Shown one piece after another: positions 1 to 12,049 of a stretch of DNA of 64,000 nucleotides. Location of the stretch: assembly GCA_015680685.1 (NCBI GenBank), contig MNCI01003059.1, forward strand, positions 386,204 through 450,203, written 5' to 3'. Position 1 is the first letter of the stretch. Every line of letters begins with the position of its first letter. The position numbers were made by a program, and so were the translations under genes. Origin of the DNA: Gnetum montanum (lineage: Eukaryota > Streptophyta > Gnetopsida > Gnetales > Gnetaceae). The notes below the pieces were generated by a model that saw only the letters and a program-made list of their open reading frames with translations, searched no databases and had not been told where the DNA came from.

Positions 1-496
1 CTGGGGGAGGCAGAGGCCAAGGACCTTGTGCAGAACATGCAGAGCAGAAGGCAATCATTCAGCATCCATCATAAAACTCCTGTTATTGCATAATCTATCT
101 AAGCAAAGGGAGGAGAGGTTAGGGCCCGAGCCTATGAATAGGAACGACAGCTATTTGCAGCATGGCATGTCAAGGCCAATCAAGTGTTCTCGCAACTGCC
201 GTGTCCATGAAAAGTGCCGAATCCATCAAACATTGGAACATCAGCATGGACGGCTCATAATCCTCAAATAGAAGAGGAGAAACGTCAGGTGCTTCTTCAA
301 TAGTATCAATCTCAAAAGCCTGATGCACAAGATAAAGGAAAGGCACCCATGGAGGAGCCACCACCACCGGGAACCCCATGAGTTCCACAAGTTTTGTCTT
401 TTGTGTCTGTGTCCAAATTTTGTTTAATTCTCCACTGCGGCATGAATAAATTTATAGTTAGTCAATAATCCCATACTTATCCATTGTGTATTCAAT
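1..496. other. Unassigned segment left of an assembly join
   Basis: I recognise no gene here. The minus strand is open over 170-388 (72 codons), with a hydrophobic start and an acidic middle, but no known domain. The segment stops at a single N (497). LTR sequence begins directly right of the N and does not continue left of it, so this piece probably comes from another contig. Confidence 0.4.
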
Positions 497-497
497 N

Positions 498-562
498 AAC
501 CGGATCGTGCGTGAACGCTCGTATTCGTATGGTTGAATGTAGGGGTACCTAGCCGCTCATCA
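498..562 (+). mobile_element. 3' end of an LTR (same family as 26253-27195 and 60519-61420)
   Basis: The reverse complement begins TGATGAGCGGCTAGGTACCC and matches the outer 65 bp of the two LTRs at 26.3 and 60.5 kb with a few substitutions. On this strand the LTR ends CTCATCA at 562. Two bases later comes TGGTATC, the first seven bases of the usual initiator-Met tRNA primer site, but the match stops there. The rest of the LTR should lie to the left and is missing at the N. Confidence 0.65.
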
Positions 563-2900
563 AGTGGTATCCTTTGTTAGCGAAGGATAGCTCATTTGAT
601 TAAAGCACTTGACTTGTGATTATAAAAGTAATATTACTTATATTGTGACTATGCTAACTGCTTGATATAGCTATGATGGGTCCAAAGAATGCCCCCTGGA
701 TTCACCGTTCTTATATACTAAACTCACTATACTATAAGATAGGTGACAGTCAACTCATTCAAAATGGTTAGGGTTGACGATAATGGACGACAGAAAATTA
801 AAACTTATTTGTGTACCTATGAGTTAGCTTAAGTTCCTTGTTGGAAGGAAAATCCCTACGTTTTCTTTATCATTTATATAAATTGCATCTGAATGAATGT
901 ACCTAGCGGAAGAGTTCTTGCTACAAAAGGAACGATTTGTTTTATACGTTTGTCTTCTGTTAGTATGGACTTCAGAAATCAGAATCGAGACATGGAAATC
1001 CCTAAATCTTTCCAACGAAATGATTAAAAAAAAATGAAAGAAGAAAGATGTACCTTTGGTTCAAGATCAGAAAAAAGGTCAAAGAAAACCCCATCAAATA
1101 GCAATCAAAACTGGAAACGTAAAGGAAAGAAGAAGAAACAGAGAATTGTGGTGGGTTTTCTGCTTCATTACGAGCCATGTGCAGTTGTGACAGCCACGAA
1201 GCATTGGTTGTGAATAAAGCCGTAATACATACGTATTGCAAAAGATCTAATGCAAAATGATGTGACCTTCGTTCCAAAGAGTTGTAAACTTGATATAATA
1301 GTAAATTTCAAGATATTTGGTTAAACTGCAATTTTCCAATTTCAATCTTGTTACAGACCTTTCTTTTAATGCTTCCTCCAAACTTGCATCCTTAGTGGCT
1401 AAGAAAAAATGTGGGGTAGACTTTTCCCACTCACCCTTTGACACTTCAACGACCTGGGTTTATTTCCAATCTGTAGCATTGACATTCAACCTTAACAAAT
1501 ACCTGCTCGCATTCATGGCAAGGATGAAAAAAGTGAAGACTGGGGAAAAGAAAAGAAATGCCATGTCATAAATCCGGCCAAAAATGACAGTTGCATAAAC
1601 CGCAGATGAACTCTTTTTTAGCTTCCAAATCACAAGAAAAACAGTTAGTATTTTGATGGCCTGTTCTGGCGGTCAAAGATACGACTGAAACTGAAATACT
1701 ACGGTCCAAAAAACCACCTTGAAATGAAACAGATTACAGTCATTACCTTAATATTCCATGGAAAATGTTCAAATGGTTAGGCTTTTAAATACTGCTGCCC
1801 AGTTGCCCATTTGAATATGAAATTTGCATAACAAAATTGAAAATTCAAACGGACCTAAGCTCTCCATGTTTTCTTGTATTTTAGTTGCTGTTCTGAAGAA
1901 GTTACAGCTCTTGTTTCAATGAATTGCGTCCGTGAAGGATTTTCTTATTGCTTACTGCTGAATTGCATCGGTTCCAATCATCGAATTTGGCTGTAAAGTT
2001 TCGTTTCTCAGGTTCGAAATTTGAACTTTAAAGTTAAGAAACTAGTCGGGCACAAGACAAATTGTATGTTGAGATATTTTGGCAAGAGATCAGGAAGACA
2101 ATTTGCATGCTGGGATATGCTGACGGGAAACAGAAAATCAGAAATGACCAAATTTCAGTTGGACAGTTTGGCATTAAATTTGGGATGGAAATTTTGAGTC
2201 TTGAAATGCAGGTGAGCGGTTTTAGTTTCTGTATGTGGCTGACTGAATCCAAGAAGGTAAGGCAAGCACACAGGCTTTTGCTTTGTTTCTCAATTCTGTG
2301 TGCGACAGGACTTTTTGTCTTTAATTTGCATCATTGTCATTTCAAACAGAAGGGCCAAATCCTTGTCTAACTGTTCTTCAGACAACAATCTTTCAATGCA
2401 GACAAACAACAGACAATTGTTAAAACCTTTTGGAATAACTTCTGTTGCAGAATCATATTCGTAGGATATAGTTATTAACGGATACATGCATGGTTCTGTA
2501 TCCTTGCTATCTGTGTGCGGGCAGGCCATGGTTTTGTGGGTGTTTTTTTGATTTTCCTTTTTTTATAATTTTTTTTGATCAGTTGTAATGTGCATCCAAT
2601 TTTGTAAATTGAGAGGATCATGCTAAAAAAGAGTGAAACGTAAGCAAGGGCCGAATCATTGAAGTGGGAAGTACGAAACATAAGGCTAAGGTTTCGAGAC
2701 AATTTTATTTTATAAGACAAAATATCGGATCTCACCTTGTATTTTATGCAAGATTTCATATAGAAAAACAAAAAACAAAATTTGGATAATGTGAAAAACA
2801 GTACTGAAATTGAATGGGCTAGTGTAAGATGGAGCTTTAGTGCCATCTTAATTTTTCATAGCAGGTATAGCAAGATATTTAGTTTGGAAGTTCCACGTAA
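563..2900. other. Intergenic, no gene recognised
   Basis: AT-rich DNA with only short frames and no domain. At about 585-630 the sequence TAGCTCATTTGATTAAAGCAC resembles a tRNA D-arm/A box, but no B box follows, so it is at most a SINE fragment. A 123-codon minus frame at 2475-2846 is low in complexity and unconvincing. Confidence 0.4.
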
Positions 2901-2907
2901 TGGTTTT

Positions 2908-2990
2908 AATGGTTTTGATTCCTGTGGGCAATGCTGAGTTATATAAAGTTCTTGATGTTTCGCTTATTTTAGGTTCCAATGGTGCCCCCC
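2908..2990 (+). repeat. Tail of a tRNA-derived SINE-like repeat
   Basis: Contains the tail pattern GGCAATGCTGAGTTATA, then a short spacer, then TTATTTTAGGTTCCAA. This matches the 3' halves of the repeats at 3024, 10545 and 11638. The tRNA-like head is not recognisable. Confidence 0.45.
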
Positions 2991-3023
2991 GTGCCCCCCT
3001 CCCCCCTCAAATAGTATGTATGA

Positions 3024-3157
3024 ATGAAATGTTAGCCTAGTGGTATAGGGTCTTGGCTTGGTAACCCTAGGTTTGATTTTACTAGGTAGCATTGAGTTAT
3101 AAACTTCTATAAATCTTAGGGTGTATCTATGTTTCAATTATTTTGAGTTCCAACACC
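3024..3157 (+). repeat. tRNA-derived SINE-like element, copy 1
   Basis: Begins with an A-box-like GTTAGCCTAGTGGTATAGGG and has a B-box-like AGGTTTGATTTTACT about 35 bp later. It then has the family tail AGTTATAAA, TTAGGGTGTA, TCAATTATTTTGAGTTCCAA. Two further copies with the same order lie at 10545-10690 and 11638-11780. A pol III promoter plus a shared unrelated tail is the usual SINE layout. The family name is unknown to me. Confidence 0.6.
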
Positions 3158-3224
3158 CATAGTAGTATGGTAAAACTAATAGTGGTTTTAAGGGTGTAAA
3201 ACTAATGAGGTTTTTGGTTAAGTA

Positions 3225-3320
3225 AAGAAGGCTGCTTTGTTAAAGTTCATTAGTACAACCCTTGGTGGGGGTATGGGTTCAATCCTCGATGCAAAAGCTA
3301 AATTGAAAGATAAAATGGAG
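3225..3320 (+). repeat. Possible second SINE-like repeat
   Basis: Carries GGGTATGGGTTCAATCCTCG, a good match to a tRNA B box, about 40 bp after a weak A box (GTTAAAGTTCATTAGTA). Its tail differs from the copy at 3024. Confidence 0.35.
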
Positions 3321-3345
3321 GGCAGAGTAACCTTAGGCTAATAAA

Positions 3346-4768
3346 ACTTAGGCAACACAATAAATAGGACGCAAAAAAAAATTAAATTGAATAACAAACA
3401 AAATATATCAACGTATTCCACCAATAATAAAAAGGTTCCAGAAACATCCGTTTTAGGAATGCTTGGTTAAGTTTAGGATGTAGATGCCTATGACTAGAGA
3501 GCATTATTTTATAGAAAACATGGTTCGTGCATAACCTTGATACGCGTTCATTTTATATGTCATCGTTTCTTCCGTACTGGAACATATAACAAAGCAGCAC
3601 ATGGGTGGTTCTGGAATCCTCATTCAAAGCATGTGAACATTACCTAACCAAATTTTAAAAAATAAAAACAAAAGCGTGGGGGGCCAAGGGAGGATGAAAA
3701 ATCCCAAAAAGTCTCCGAAAATTATTATTATTGCTGCATGTAGTCACCAAAACATCCTCCTGGAACGTGCTATATTTAAGAATATTTTCCACCTACGCAC
3801 CACGTACGTTAGCCAATCAAATAAGCCCGCCACGCAACCATAATCAAACAATCAAAATCAAAGCAGCAACATATCATACTAATTTAACTGCCCACGCTTA
3901 ATTAAAACTAAAAAACAATTTCTTGCCATCCCACTTTATCTTTCATCGGTTTAGAGAAGCATGCACGCGATTAATCAAGAAAGCGATTTGTATAACATCC
4001 ATTAATCACCGCCCAAAAATTGTTTGATCCCCATTAACCTGGGGTAAAATTCACAGAAGATTCAATGATCCTGGAAAGAACGAGCTCAGGGCCAATAATC
4101 ACGTTCAAACAAGACCGACCGAGCCCGATAAATCCGATTATTAGTGAAATTTAATCGGAGTCAAAGATGATGATGAGGATGAATTTCAAATCGAGAGAAG
4201 CGATCCACCAATGATGCGAAAGCAGTGACATCACCGCCGAGATTTGCAGTTTTGGACGGAGTCTGACATGATTCAGGGCTTGGAATTTCCGTTTGTTTGA
4301 ATGACAGGAAAAGAAAGAAGTCTGCTCTTGTTTTCTTTTCCTGCTTCCACATGGCAAAACCAGACGCGGATTTGGGGGAAAAACAACGAATAAGAATAAT
4401 AATCGATGTACTAGAAGTGGCCGCGTGACGTCGATCTCATTCGATCGTTGGTTTTGAAGTTGCTGTTGTTGTTGATGATGTTCATATTCGTGTTCATTCA
4501 TTGTGTGTCAGCCACGCAAAAACAGAGAAACTTCCAACCCAATCGCCAGCCCCGACGAACTGGATCCCGTTAATAGAAGAGCGATAATGAAACACGGAAA
4601 TATGATTTGCTGATGTGGTGAATGTCATCTGGTTTTGGCGATGGATGGTCAAATGGTGGCACTGGCACTGGTATTTTTGCGATCGCTGCAATTGGGATTG
4701 GGACTGTAAGCAGGCAAAGGCTGCGTTGGCTTCGGCTGCATCGTTCCTGTATTCTCGGAGCCGCTCTG
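3346..4768. other. Upstream region of the PI4K gene
   Basis: AT-rich DNA with no gene recognised. The open frames near 4.15-4.9 kb come from simple GAT, GTT and CTT runs. Base composition becomes more GC-rich from about 4.4 kb toward the gene. I see no TE boundaries. Confidence 0.4.
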
Positions 4769-4769
4769 C

Positions 4770-4776
4770 TATAAAC
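4770..4776 (+). promoter_or_regulatory. Possible TATA box of the PI4K gene
   Basis: TATAAAC lies in a GC-rich stretch about 600 bp before the start codon. If used, transcription would begin near 4800 and give a 5' leader of about 570 nt that contains the GA microsatellite. This is a motif match only. Confidence 0.35.
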
Positions 4777-4991
4777 GAAGGCCTCTGCGGATCTGGCTTT
4801 GCTGGTGCGTGATCAGCCTCTGTTTTTTCTTTTCTTCTTCTGTCGTTTTTCTGCAAAAAATCCCTCCTCCTGCGAGTGCTTCTTCCTTCCAAAGCTTTTT
4901 GCTGGTACGTTTCGCAACAATCCGCAGCCGCGGCTGCGAGAATACGCGTTTCTGCGGACTTGGAGGAAAGAGGGAAGGATTTGCTCTGTGC

Positions 4992-4993
<2 letters not shown>

Positions 4994-5029
<36 letters not shown>
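4994..5029 (+). repeat. (GA)18 microsatellite in the 5' leader
   Basis: Thirty-six bases of uninterrupted GA. GA/CT tracts are common in plant 5' leaders and can bind GAGA-type (BBR/BPC) factors. Its length is likely to vary between individuals. Confidence 0.9.
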
Positions 5030-5033
<4 letters not shown>

Positions 5034-5371
5034 ATCTTATTTGGGCTCCGGCGTGGCGTCGCTCGCCTGATCTGGGAGTCTGGCAAGGCTCCTGGAGGGT
5101 TTGGGCTTGGGATTTCTAAGGTTTTCTGGTCCATGATTTGAGGGTTTCGGGGCTCCGTCCGCGTTGTGCGTGTGGCGAGTTTCGTTGGCCCTCTGTGCGT
5201 CGTGACAATGAGTCGTTTGTTGATGCTTCTGTAAATTCATGTTCTGTGTTTTCGTCCTTCAGAGGATTTTCTTTTGTTTCAAGGGTCGGTTGTAGGCTTT
5301 GTCTGTACAGTGTAGTTATCCGTTGTAGATTTGCTCTGCTGTTGCGCTTTTGAAGAAAAAGAAGAAAAAAA

Positions 5372-7662
5372 ATGGCGACCTCCGGAGTTGTTCTGAGTCC
5401 CGTGAAAGACGATTGTGTATTATCCCCTCTGTCGATTCGCGGTCGGGACCTGTTACTCTCGCCCGAGATTCTAATATACCTGGCATTCGACAAATCCATG
5501 GTTCCAATGCGCGTCTTCGCAAATGATACGATAGCGCGTGTGAAGTTCAGGATTCAGACCTGCGGAGGCCTGAATGTGAAGCAGCAGAGGCTGATCTGCG
5601 GTGGCCGGGAGCTTGCAAGGAACAATTGTCTGGTCAAGGAGTACGGGCTCTGCGACGGCAATGTTCTGCATTTGATGGTCCGATGCTCCGATCTGCAGTC
5701 TGTGACAGTCAAGACTGTGGACGGCAGCACTTACGTCTTTCAGCTTGAAAGAAATCGTAGGATCCGGGACCTGAAGGAGCTCATTGCCAAGCGACATGAA
5801 GAGATTGACCTGGAAGATCAAGAACTCATCTTCAGAGGGAAGCATTTGGATGATCAGAGGAAGGTGGATGATCTTGCACTGGAGGATGATATCACCCTTC
5901 ATTTGTTCGTCAGGAAGAACGATGCCAAGCTTGAAGCAGTGGACTATGGCGATTCGGTGGTGGTGTCCGTTGATACGGAAACACTTGCAGAGGATGTGAA
6001 CAACAATTCTTCTGTGAAACCGAAGCCACCGCCATGGCCTGGTGCTCTGCTGCCGGCCAAGCCCAGTGATTATCATGATGGGTTCTTCGAGTACCAGAGG
6101 AATTCTAAGCCTGTGCCGGTGGTGCCAAAGCCGTTGCCCAAAAAGAAGTGCATTCTTGAGCCCCTGACTGCAAGCTCCAAGCATAAGCTTTCAGCTACGT
6201 TTCAGAAGATGGTGAAGGATGTCAGAGAAGGGTTGGAATCAGGCCAGTCTCCGATTTGTTCCCTGGAGGGATCAGGAGGAGCATATTTCATGAAGGATTC
6301 TTCAGGAAGCAGGCACATCGGTGTTTTCAAGCCGATTGATGAGGAGCCCATGGCTGAAAATAACCCAAGAGGCCTGCCTCTGTCCATGAATGGAGAAGGG
6401 CTGAAGAAGGGTACCCGAGTAGGCGAAGGTGCCTACAGGGAAGTCGCTGCCTACATTCTGGATCACCCACTTGATGGTCCCAGAATGCTTGCCAGTGATG
6501 ATGAGCCTGGCTTTGCCGGTGTGCCTCCCACCATGATGATCAGATGCTCTCATAGTGTGTTTAATTACTCGTCGGAATCTGAGAGGGTAACCCATGAACC
6601 AAAGACGGGTTCTCTGCAACAATTCGTGGAGAGTTTCAGCAACTGTGAAGACATGGGCCCTGCTGCATTTACTACAGAACAAGTGCACAGGATTGCTGTT
6701 TTGGATATGCGCCTGGCCAATGCTGACAGGCACGGTGGCAACATCTTGGTATGCAAAGATCCGGATAATCCATCGGCAGTCCGCCTTGTTCCAATCGATC
6801 ATGGATATTGTCTTCCTGAAACTGTGAGTATCTTGCATTTTTGTTCGTCCATGTGTTTTTTGTTATTCAAAGTTTTCTTTATCTGGTTGAAATCACAGAA
6901 AAATGCCTGCCTGTTACTTGTATCTCAAGTGACTAAAACAGTGGCCTTGTGCTTTTAAAATTTGTGGAAACAATTGGTCTTGCAAGATGCAAGTTATGAG
7001 GTCTTGGAAATTTTTCTCCTGTGGTCTTTCTGTTCCCCATTTCCTTGTCTGTTGAGAGCCATAGAATTAGGACATTCCTGCTTTCAATTCCTGGCTTGGC
7101 CTATGAAATTTGGAGTTTTATTATAGCCTGCTCATGCTATCAGTTACATATCTCTGGACATCGTTTCTCTTGACTTTTGAAAATATCATTGGTTTGTGCA
7201 TTTCTGTCTGAGAAAATTGCATTCTGGCGTCTGCTTTCAAAGGCATTCTTGAGCACATGAATAATTTGAAATGCAAATTTGATTTGAATGCAGTTTGAGG
7301 ACGTCACCTTTGAATGGATGTACTGGCCTCAGGCAAAGCAGCCACTGGGTCCGGAGGCTCTGAGATACATAGAGTCTCTGGACGCGGAGAAGGACATTGC
7401 CTTGCTTAAGTATCATGGGTGGACATTATCACATGAATGTGCCCGGGTGTTCCGAATATCAACTATGCTTTTGAAAAAAGGTGCAGCAGCAGGTCTGTCT
7501 CCATACGAAATAGCAGTAATAATGTGCAGAGAATCTCTCAACAAACCCTCTGTCATCGAACACATCGTGGACGAGGCCCTGGAATCAGTTCTCCCAGCAT
7601 CCAGTGAATCGACATTCATGGAAGCTGTATCTCAAATCATGGATCGTTCGTTACCTAGATAA
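5372..7662 (+). CDS. PI4KG: Phosphatidylinositol 4-kinase gamma with two ubiquitin-like domains
   Basis: Type II PI4K family, gamma subclass of plants. Exon 1 is 5372-6823 and exon 2 is 7294-7662. The 470-bp intron has GTGAGT and a TTGAATGCAG acceptor, and it keeps frame at phase 0. The product is 606 aa, normal for the family. Two ubiquitin-like domains lie at residues ~33-106 and ~110-186. A basic, Pro-rich linker follows to ~265. The kinase domain runs from ~270 to ~570: candidate ATP lysine K320 in GVFKP, catalytic loop RLANADRHGGNIL (447-459), and IDHG (475-478) at the metal-binding position. Exon 2 opens with FEDVTFEWMYWPQA, a family signature. The first ATG after stops in the A-rich AAGAAGAAAAAAA leader was chosen. 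Family members associate with membranes, and some Arabidopsis members act as protein kinases on proteasome or ABA/GA partners rather than on lipid. Which applies here is unknown. All key residues are present and there is no premature stop. Confidence 0.93.
6824..7293 (+). other. Intron of the PI4K gene
   Basis: Begins GTGAGTATC and ends TTTGATTTGAATGCAG. It is T-rich, with no TE found. Reading through it would add about 44 codons before a stop. Splicing restores the conserved junction between LPET and FEDVTF. Confidence 0.9.
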
Positions 7663-9050
7663 GCTTTAGCCTTTGTCGATAACTAGTGTGGATAGTTCAA
7701 ACCCAGTTTATAATATTGGAGTTTATACATGAAGTTCAGGTTTCAATGAGTTGTTTTTTTTTTCTTTATGTTTTTTTCTTTTTGCATTTTTTTCTCTGCC
7801 CAAAGAAATGGATGGATGGATGTTTACGGATCACGTAGTGACTTGGGCAAAGTATCAAACATTTCAGTTCAACTAATTACACGCGCCAATTTGCGCTGAA
7901 TCATTCCCGGTTAGAGTCGGCGTTGTTTTTCACTGCTCGACTGTAATCATGGATTGCATGTTCATAAAATTGTTTATTTTCCGGATACTTGTAATTTAAA
8001 ATGTATATTTATGGACATAGTTCTGTCTTATATAATACTGGGTTACTATGTAATTTAAGGCATACATGTCTTGGTGGGAAATTTGCGTATGAATTGCAGT
8101 ATTCTGAATGATTATCACGTTTTCTCTAGAATACTATTGGCATGTTACAGGGTGGTTATTTTCCTTTTTCTACATGTCATGCGGCGTTTTTAGATCTTCT
8201 GGCGGCCTTTTTTCTTTAAAATTGTTTAAAGTGTCATTGATGCTGCTGTATTCTTAGGATACAGTTTTGACTGCAGTGGGGAATGCTTAGTTATCGATTA
8301 AAAAACCGAGTGAAAAAGGAATTTTCTGTCGGGTAAAACCATATTGGTCTGTGGCTCAGTGGGCTGAAGTAAAAATTCAGTTTCAGTATTCTGCCAATTC
8401 TCTGACCTTGCAACCAAGTAAAGGGAGGGATTTTTAAGGCAGGGCTGCATAACTAAAATTCTTATGGTATTTGGTACCTGAAATGATTGTGCCACTTGTA
8501 ACGATGGTTCTATACCTTCATTTTGATGCTCTACTTGTTAATTTCAGGAACAGACTGTCTGATCCTTGGTTAAAATTAGAAACTGTGTCTGTGGGTGGTG
8601 GAGTCCTGCTGCTGTTCTGGTTATTAGCCTGCCAGAATGTTCCAAAATACGCCCATGTTTGATCTCTTGTTTGATAGCCGTGTAGGACAGTTGGATTTAG
8701 GTGCCTGCTTTAAATTGGTCAAGCTGGCTACCTTGAATAGCAGGGTCAGATGGAAAAATTCATGGTGTCTATTCGTTCCGGAGGTGGCTGGATAGTTTGA
8801 CTAGAAGTACCTTAGCTCAAAAGTTTCCAACCTCACTAAATGCAGTTGAATGGGTTTCTTCTAGTTTTTTAGGGTTCCAACAAGGAAAACGTTTTGTTGG
8901 CTTTGACAGCGAGCGTGCCCGTTACGCCAAATTTGACCGGAGTTTGATGTTATCAGAGAATCACGCGTAGAACGCGCCAGGTCATTATTTTTTGGTATTC
9001 CATCATTATTGTCAGTGGAGAACATTAATTTTTTGATACTCGGTTATTTT
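7663..9050. other. 3' flank of the PI4K gene
   Basis: Contains the presumed 3' UTR, with T-rich stretches at 7754-7795 and a GGAT run near 7807-7822, followed by unassigned DNA. I saw no single convincing polyadenylation signal and no further gene. Confidence 0.4.
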
Positions 9051-9059
9051 TGTTGGTAG

Positions 9060-9130
9060 GCTAGAATTGAACAACTTGTCAACTGAGAGATGGTAAGTAT
9101 CTTAACTACTACACCAGACAAGTGTCGTGT
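9060..9130 (-). repeat. Degenerate tRNA-derived SINE head (minus)
   Basis: The reverse complement has TGGTGTAGTAGTTAAGATAC (A-box-like) followed by AAGTTGTTCAATTCTAG (B-box-like) at tRNA-like spacing. Both boxes are degraded and no tail was defined. Confidence 0.35.
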
Positions 9131-9207
9131 TAATAGTCTTTTTGTTTTTACTTAGAATTACTTCCCACTTTGTTCTTAGAGCTTTTTTTCTATAATTTTA
9201 AAATTCT

Positions 9208-9320
9208 AATCAGAGCACGAGCTGCTTGGTTAATTGCCTCATGCTATGCACCCTAGAAGTGCTGGTTCAAATCTTAGTACCAGGAGTTACATGCATGCTA
9301 GCTTACAAAATTGATTTAAG
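9208..9320 (+). repeat. tRNA-derived SINE-like element, second family
   Basis: An A-box-like GCTGCTTGGTTAATTGC is followed by GCTGGTTCAAATCTTAGTA (B-box-like) and then by TTACATGCATGCTAGC. The repeat at 11225-11345 has the same order and a TTACATGCATCCTAAGC tail, so the two are copies of one family that differs from the 3024 family. Confidence 0.5.
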
Positions 9321-10544
9321 ACCATGTCTTAGTGAGTAATCTTCAGCTTGTTTGAGTATATGTTTTTTTATATATATATTTATCAAATTCATACTAATTT
9401 TAATTATGATTTTAAATCCCCATTTTCAGGAGAAATGTTCTTTGCTCCATCATAATAATGGTCTGCAGCCACTTTCAAGGAGAGCACAAAATAGCCTTTT
9501 CCCACTTTGCAAGTTATCTATGATCATGCTTTATTCACTAAATGATGGTTAAAGTAGCATGGAACCCTTGAGGATCTCCATGCTCTTTTGACCCTTGTTC
9601 AGGAGAGAAACAACTTTCAATCCACCAACAAGGTATGTTTTCCTACCTCGGATCCAAGGACAGATTTGTAACTAATTAATTTTTAAGATTAATTTGCCTT
9701 ATGATGTTTGCCACCATGAGCTAACAAATCAATCATTTTATCATTTTTCTTTTTTAATCAAAGATAGGATAGTAGTCTTGAGGACAATGTAATGCGACCT
9801 CATCGAAAGAGGTATAACTTGGTCTCAAGTACAAATGAAATGATAAGATGATTTTAATTAATCATATGCTACACAAGAGGTACATTATGTTCATGCACGA
9901 GGCACCTCATGTTCCTAACTCTTTCCATCCAAGTTTATGACAATATAAGATATTTACAGGTAGTTGATGTACATTCCTTTGACTTGTAATTATATTAACA
10001 TTTAATTTTCAAGATGCCTACAAATGTCTTGGTTAGTGGTTATTCACATGCAAGAAAGGCAAGAGTCTGCAATGGGAAGGACTCACTTGAATAATTCTTT
10101 TCAATACCTGATTATATGTCATTTGGTGAGTGGTGAGAATACTTAATGCTAAACCATACAATTTATAAGCATCATGGTAAACTTTGTTGTAATTCGTTGA
10201 AGGGATTGGTTGTATGTGTAGTAGTAGTATGGGTTGATTGGAGGTTGTCTTCCCAATTGTACTTGCAGTGGCTTTAGACTTGTGTAGTTAAGTATAGTTG
10301 AGGCACATGATAAATGATGTTAATATGATTATGATCTAATTCTATAATAATAATGAAATTAAATCTAAAAATATAATTAGCTAACAATAGAAAAATAAAT
10401 CCTAATCTAGCCTACAAGCGATGACTATTTGTTTCACGATCTTTTGTCACATTCTTGGATAAGGGCATCACCTATTGGGGTTGTCAAGCTATTTCACTAC
10501 TAGGCACACCAAGTGATTAGCTACTAGGATTACCATATTGAGAC

Positions 10545-10690
10545 AATGAGGTAGTAGCCTAGTGGTAAGATTCTTGATTTGAAAGCTTCAAGTTATGAGT
10601 TTGATTTTGGTTGGTAATTTTGAGTTATAAAGTTTTAATTAGAGTATATATTTTGGGGTCTACCTATATTACAATTATTTTGGGGTTTAG
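10545..10690 (+). repeat. tRNA-derived SINE-like element, copy 2
   Basis: Starts AATGAGGTAGTAGCCTAGTG, then has a B-box-like TATGAGTTTGATTTTGGT, then the shared tail with AGTTATAAAG, a TATTTTGGGGTCTACC segment, and CAATTATTTTGGGGTTTAG. It is more diverged in the tail than the copies at 3024 and 11638. Confidence 0.6.
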
Positions 10691-11224
10691 TAACAAATCA
10701 CCCACCCATCCTTGACCTCCCCATAAATTAATTAAGATACTATTCATACTCAATGGTACCCATTCTACCATGATTAGTGTAAAAGAAAATGTAAATGCTA
10801 TGTTATCAAAGCAGGAAATAAATATGAAAAAATAAATGTAAGAAAGTAAATCCAATTTAAGTCAAAGTGCTATAATGTGAAGGAATCAATCTTGATCTTT
10901 ATTGTTATTCATGGGTACATCAAAATGTAACCACTTGAATAAATACTCCAGACAACCAACTAAATCACATGCTCCAAACACTTGTTGACTATTGTAAGAA
11001 ATAAGAAATGAAAGTGCAAGAGTTTCACTATTTACTAAATAGACTATTACCTTTCCACCATACCAATGCACATATTTATAGACTTTTATTGACATTGAGA
11101 TGTTGCATTTGCTTTCATTTTAGCAATTCTCATTATAAATTTTAATGGTTTTTAGTGATTTTAATATTTTTTTTCTATGGTTTTTTAACAACTTTCATGT
11201 GCTAATTCAAAATTTCATGAGTCA

Positions 11225-11345
11225 AAGCACAAACCATTGGCTAGTTGGTTAGCTTGCATTGCTTTGCATCCAAAGGAACTAGGTTCAAAACTTGTTACAT
11301 GCATCCTAAGCACATTGGCTTTGAGGTATTGTTTCATGCATCTCA
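11225..11345 (+). repeat. tRNA-derived SINE-like element, second family, copy 2
   Basis: GGCTAGTTGGTTAGCTTGC matches a tRNA D-arm/A box, and ACTAGGTTCAAAACTTG is B-box-like. The tail matches the repeat at 9208-9320. Confidence 0.5.
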
Positions 11346-11637
11346 AATTACCTTACCCTTAAAAAAAACTTCCATGAGTCACCCACTCAAAGATAAGTGT
11401 TAGCATCCTAGTTTGATCTAGGTAATTCCACAAGGGCTCTGCTCAGGCATTCTAAAAAATGGTAAAAAAATAGACTTTTTGAAATCAACATATAAGGAAA
11501 AATATAAGTTAAGTCTACTATGCATACTTAGGTTCATATATGCAATGGATTGTGTATGCACAACTACGTATGTGTGTACTTCAGATAAAATCCACATTTA
11601 TAAATACACATTAAGGAGGTTCATTTTTCTCATTTTA

Positions 11638-11780
11638 AATAATGAGGTGTTAGCCTAATGGTAAGACCCTTGATTTGGAAGTTCTAAATCATGGGTTCAA
11701 TTTTGGTGGACAATACTCAGTTATAAAGACTATATCTTAGGGTGTACTAATATTTCAATTATTTTGAGTTCCAACACCAC
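11638..11780 (+). repeat. tRNA-derived SINE-like element, copy 3
   Basis: The best-kept copy of the first family. GAGGTGTTAGCCTAATGGTA is the head, ATGGGTTCAATTTTGGTGG is the B box, and AGTTATAAAGAC, TTAGGGTGTA and TCAATTATTTTGAGTTCCAA form the tail. Confidence 0.65.
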
Positions 11781-12049
11781 ATTTTTCTCATTCTAAGTTC
11801 AAAACATAAGGTGAGTTTTTACGTTTGAGAGCACCAAAGCCTTCCCATAGTCATGTCTTGTACAAAGTTCAGTTGAACCCATTGTTCCATCATTGTTACG
11901 GTATAATCATGGGAGATGGCTAAAGAAAAAATTTTAAAATTTTCTCAAACACCTTAAAATTTAGAACTAAGGTAAAATATGACAAATAAAATGCTTTAGG
12001 ATGATGAATAAAATGATCCCAACCGCAAGGATTAAGAGGGGTAATCATG

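Noticed and set aside
588-630. Possible tRNA gene
   Set aside because: D-arm-like only; no acceptor stem, no B box and no clover-leaf pairing.
4494-5499. Several overlapping frames on both strands around the GA repeat
   Set aside because: They are low-complexity frames (SLSLSL, RERERE) created by the microsatellite and the GC-rich leader.
5471-6184. 237-codon minus frame opposite PI4K exon 1
   Set aside because: It lies antisense to a conserved kinase exon, has no domain of its own and reflects the codon bias of the real gene.
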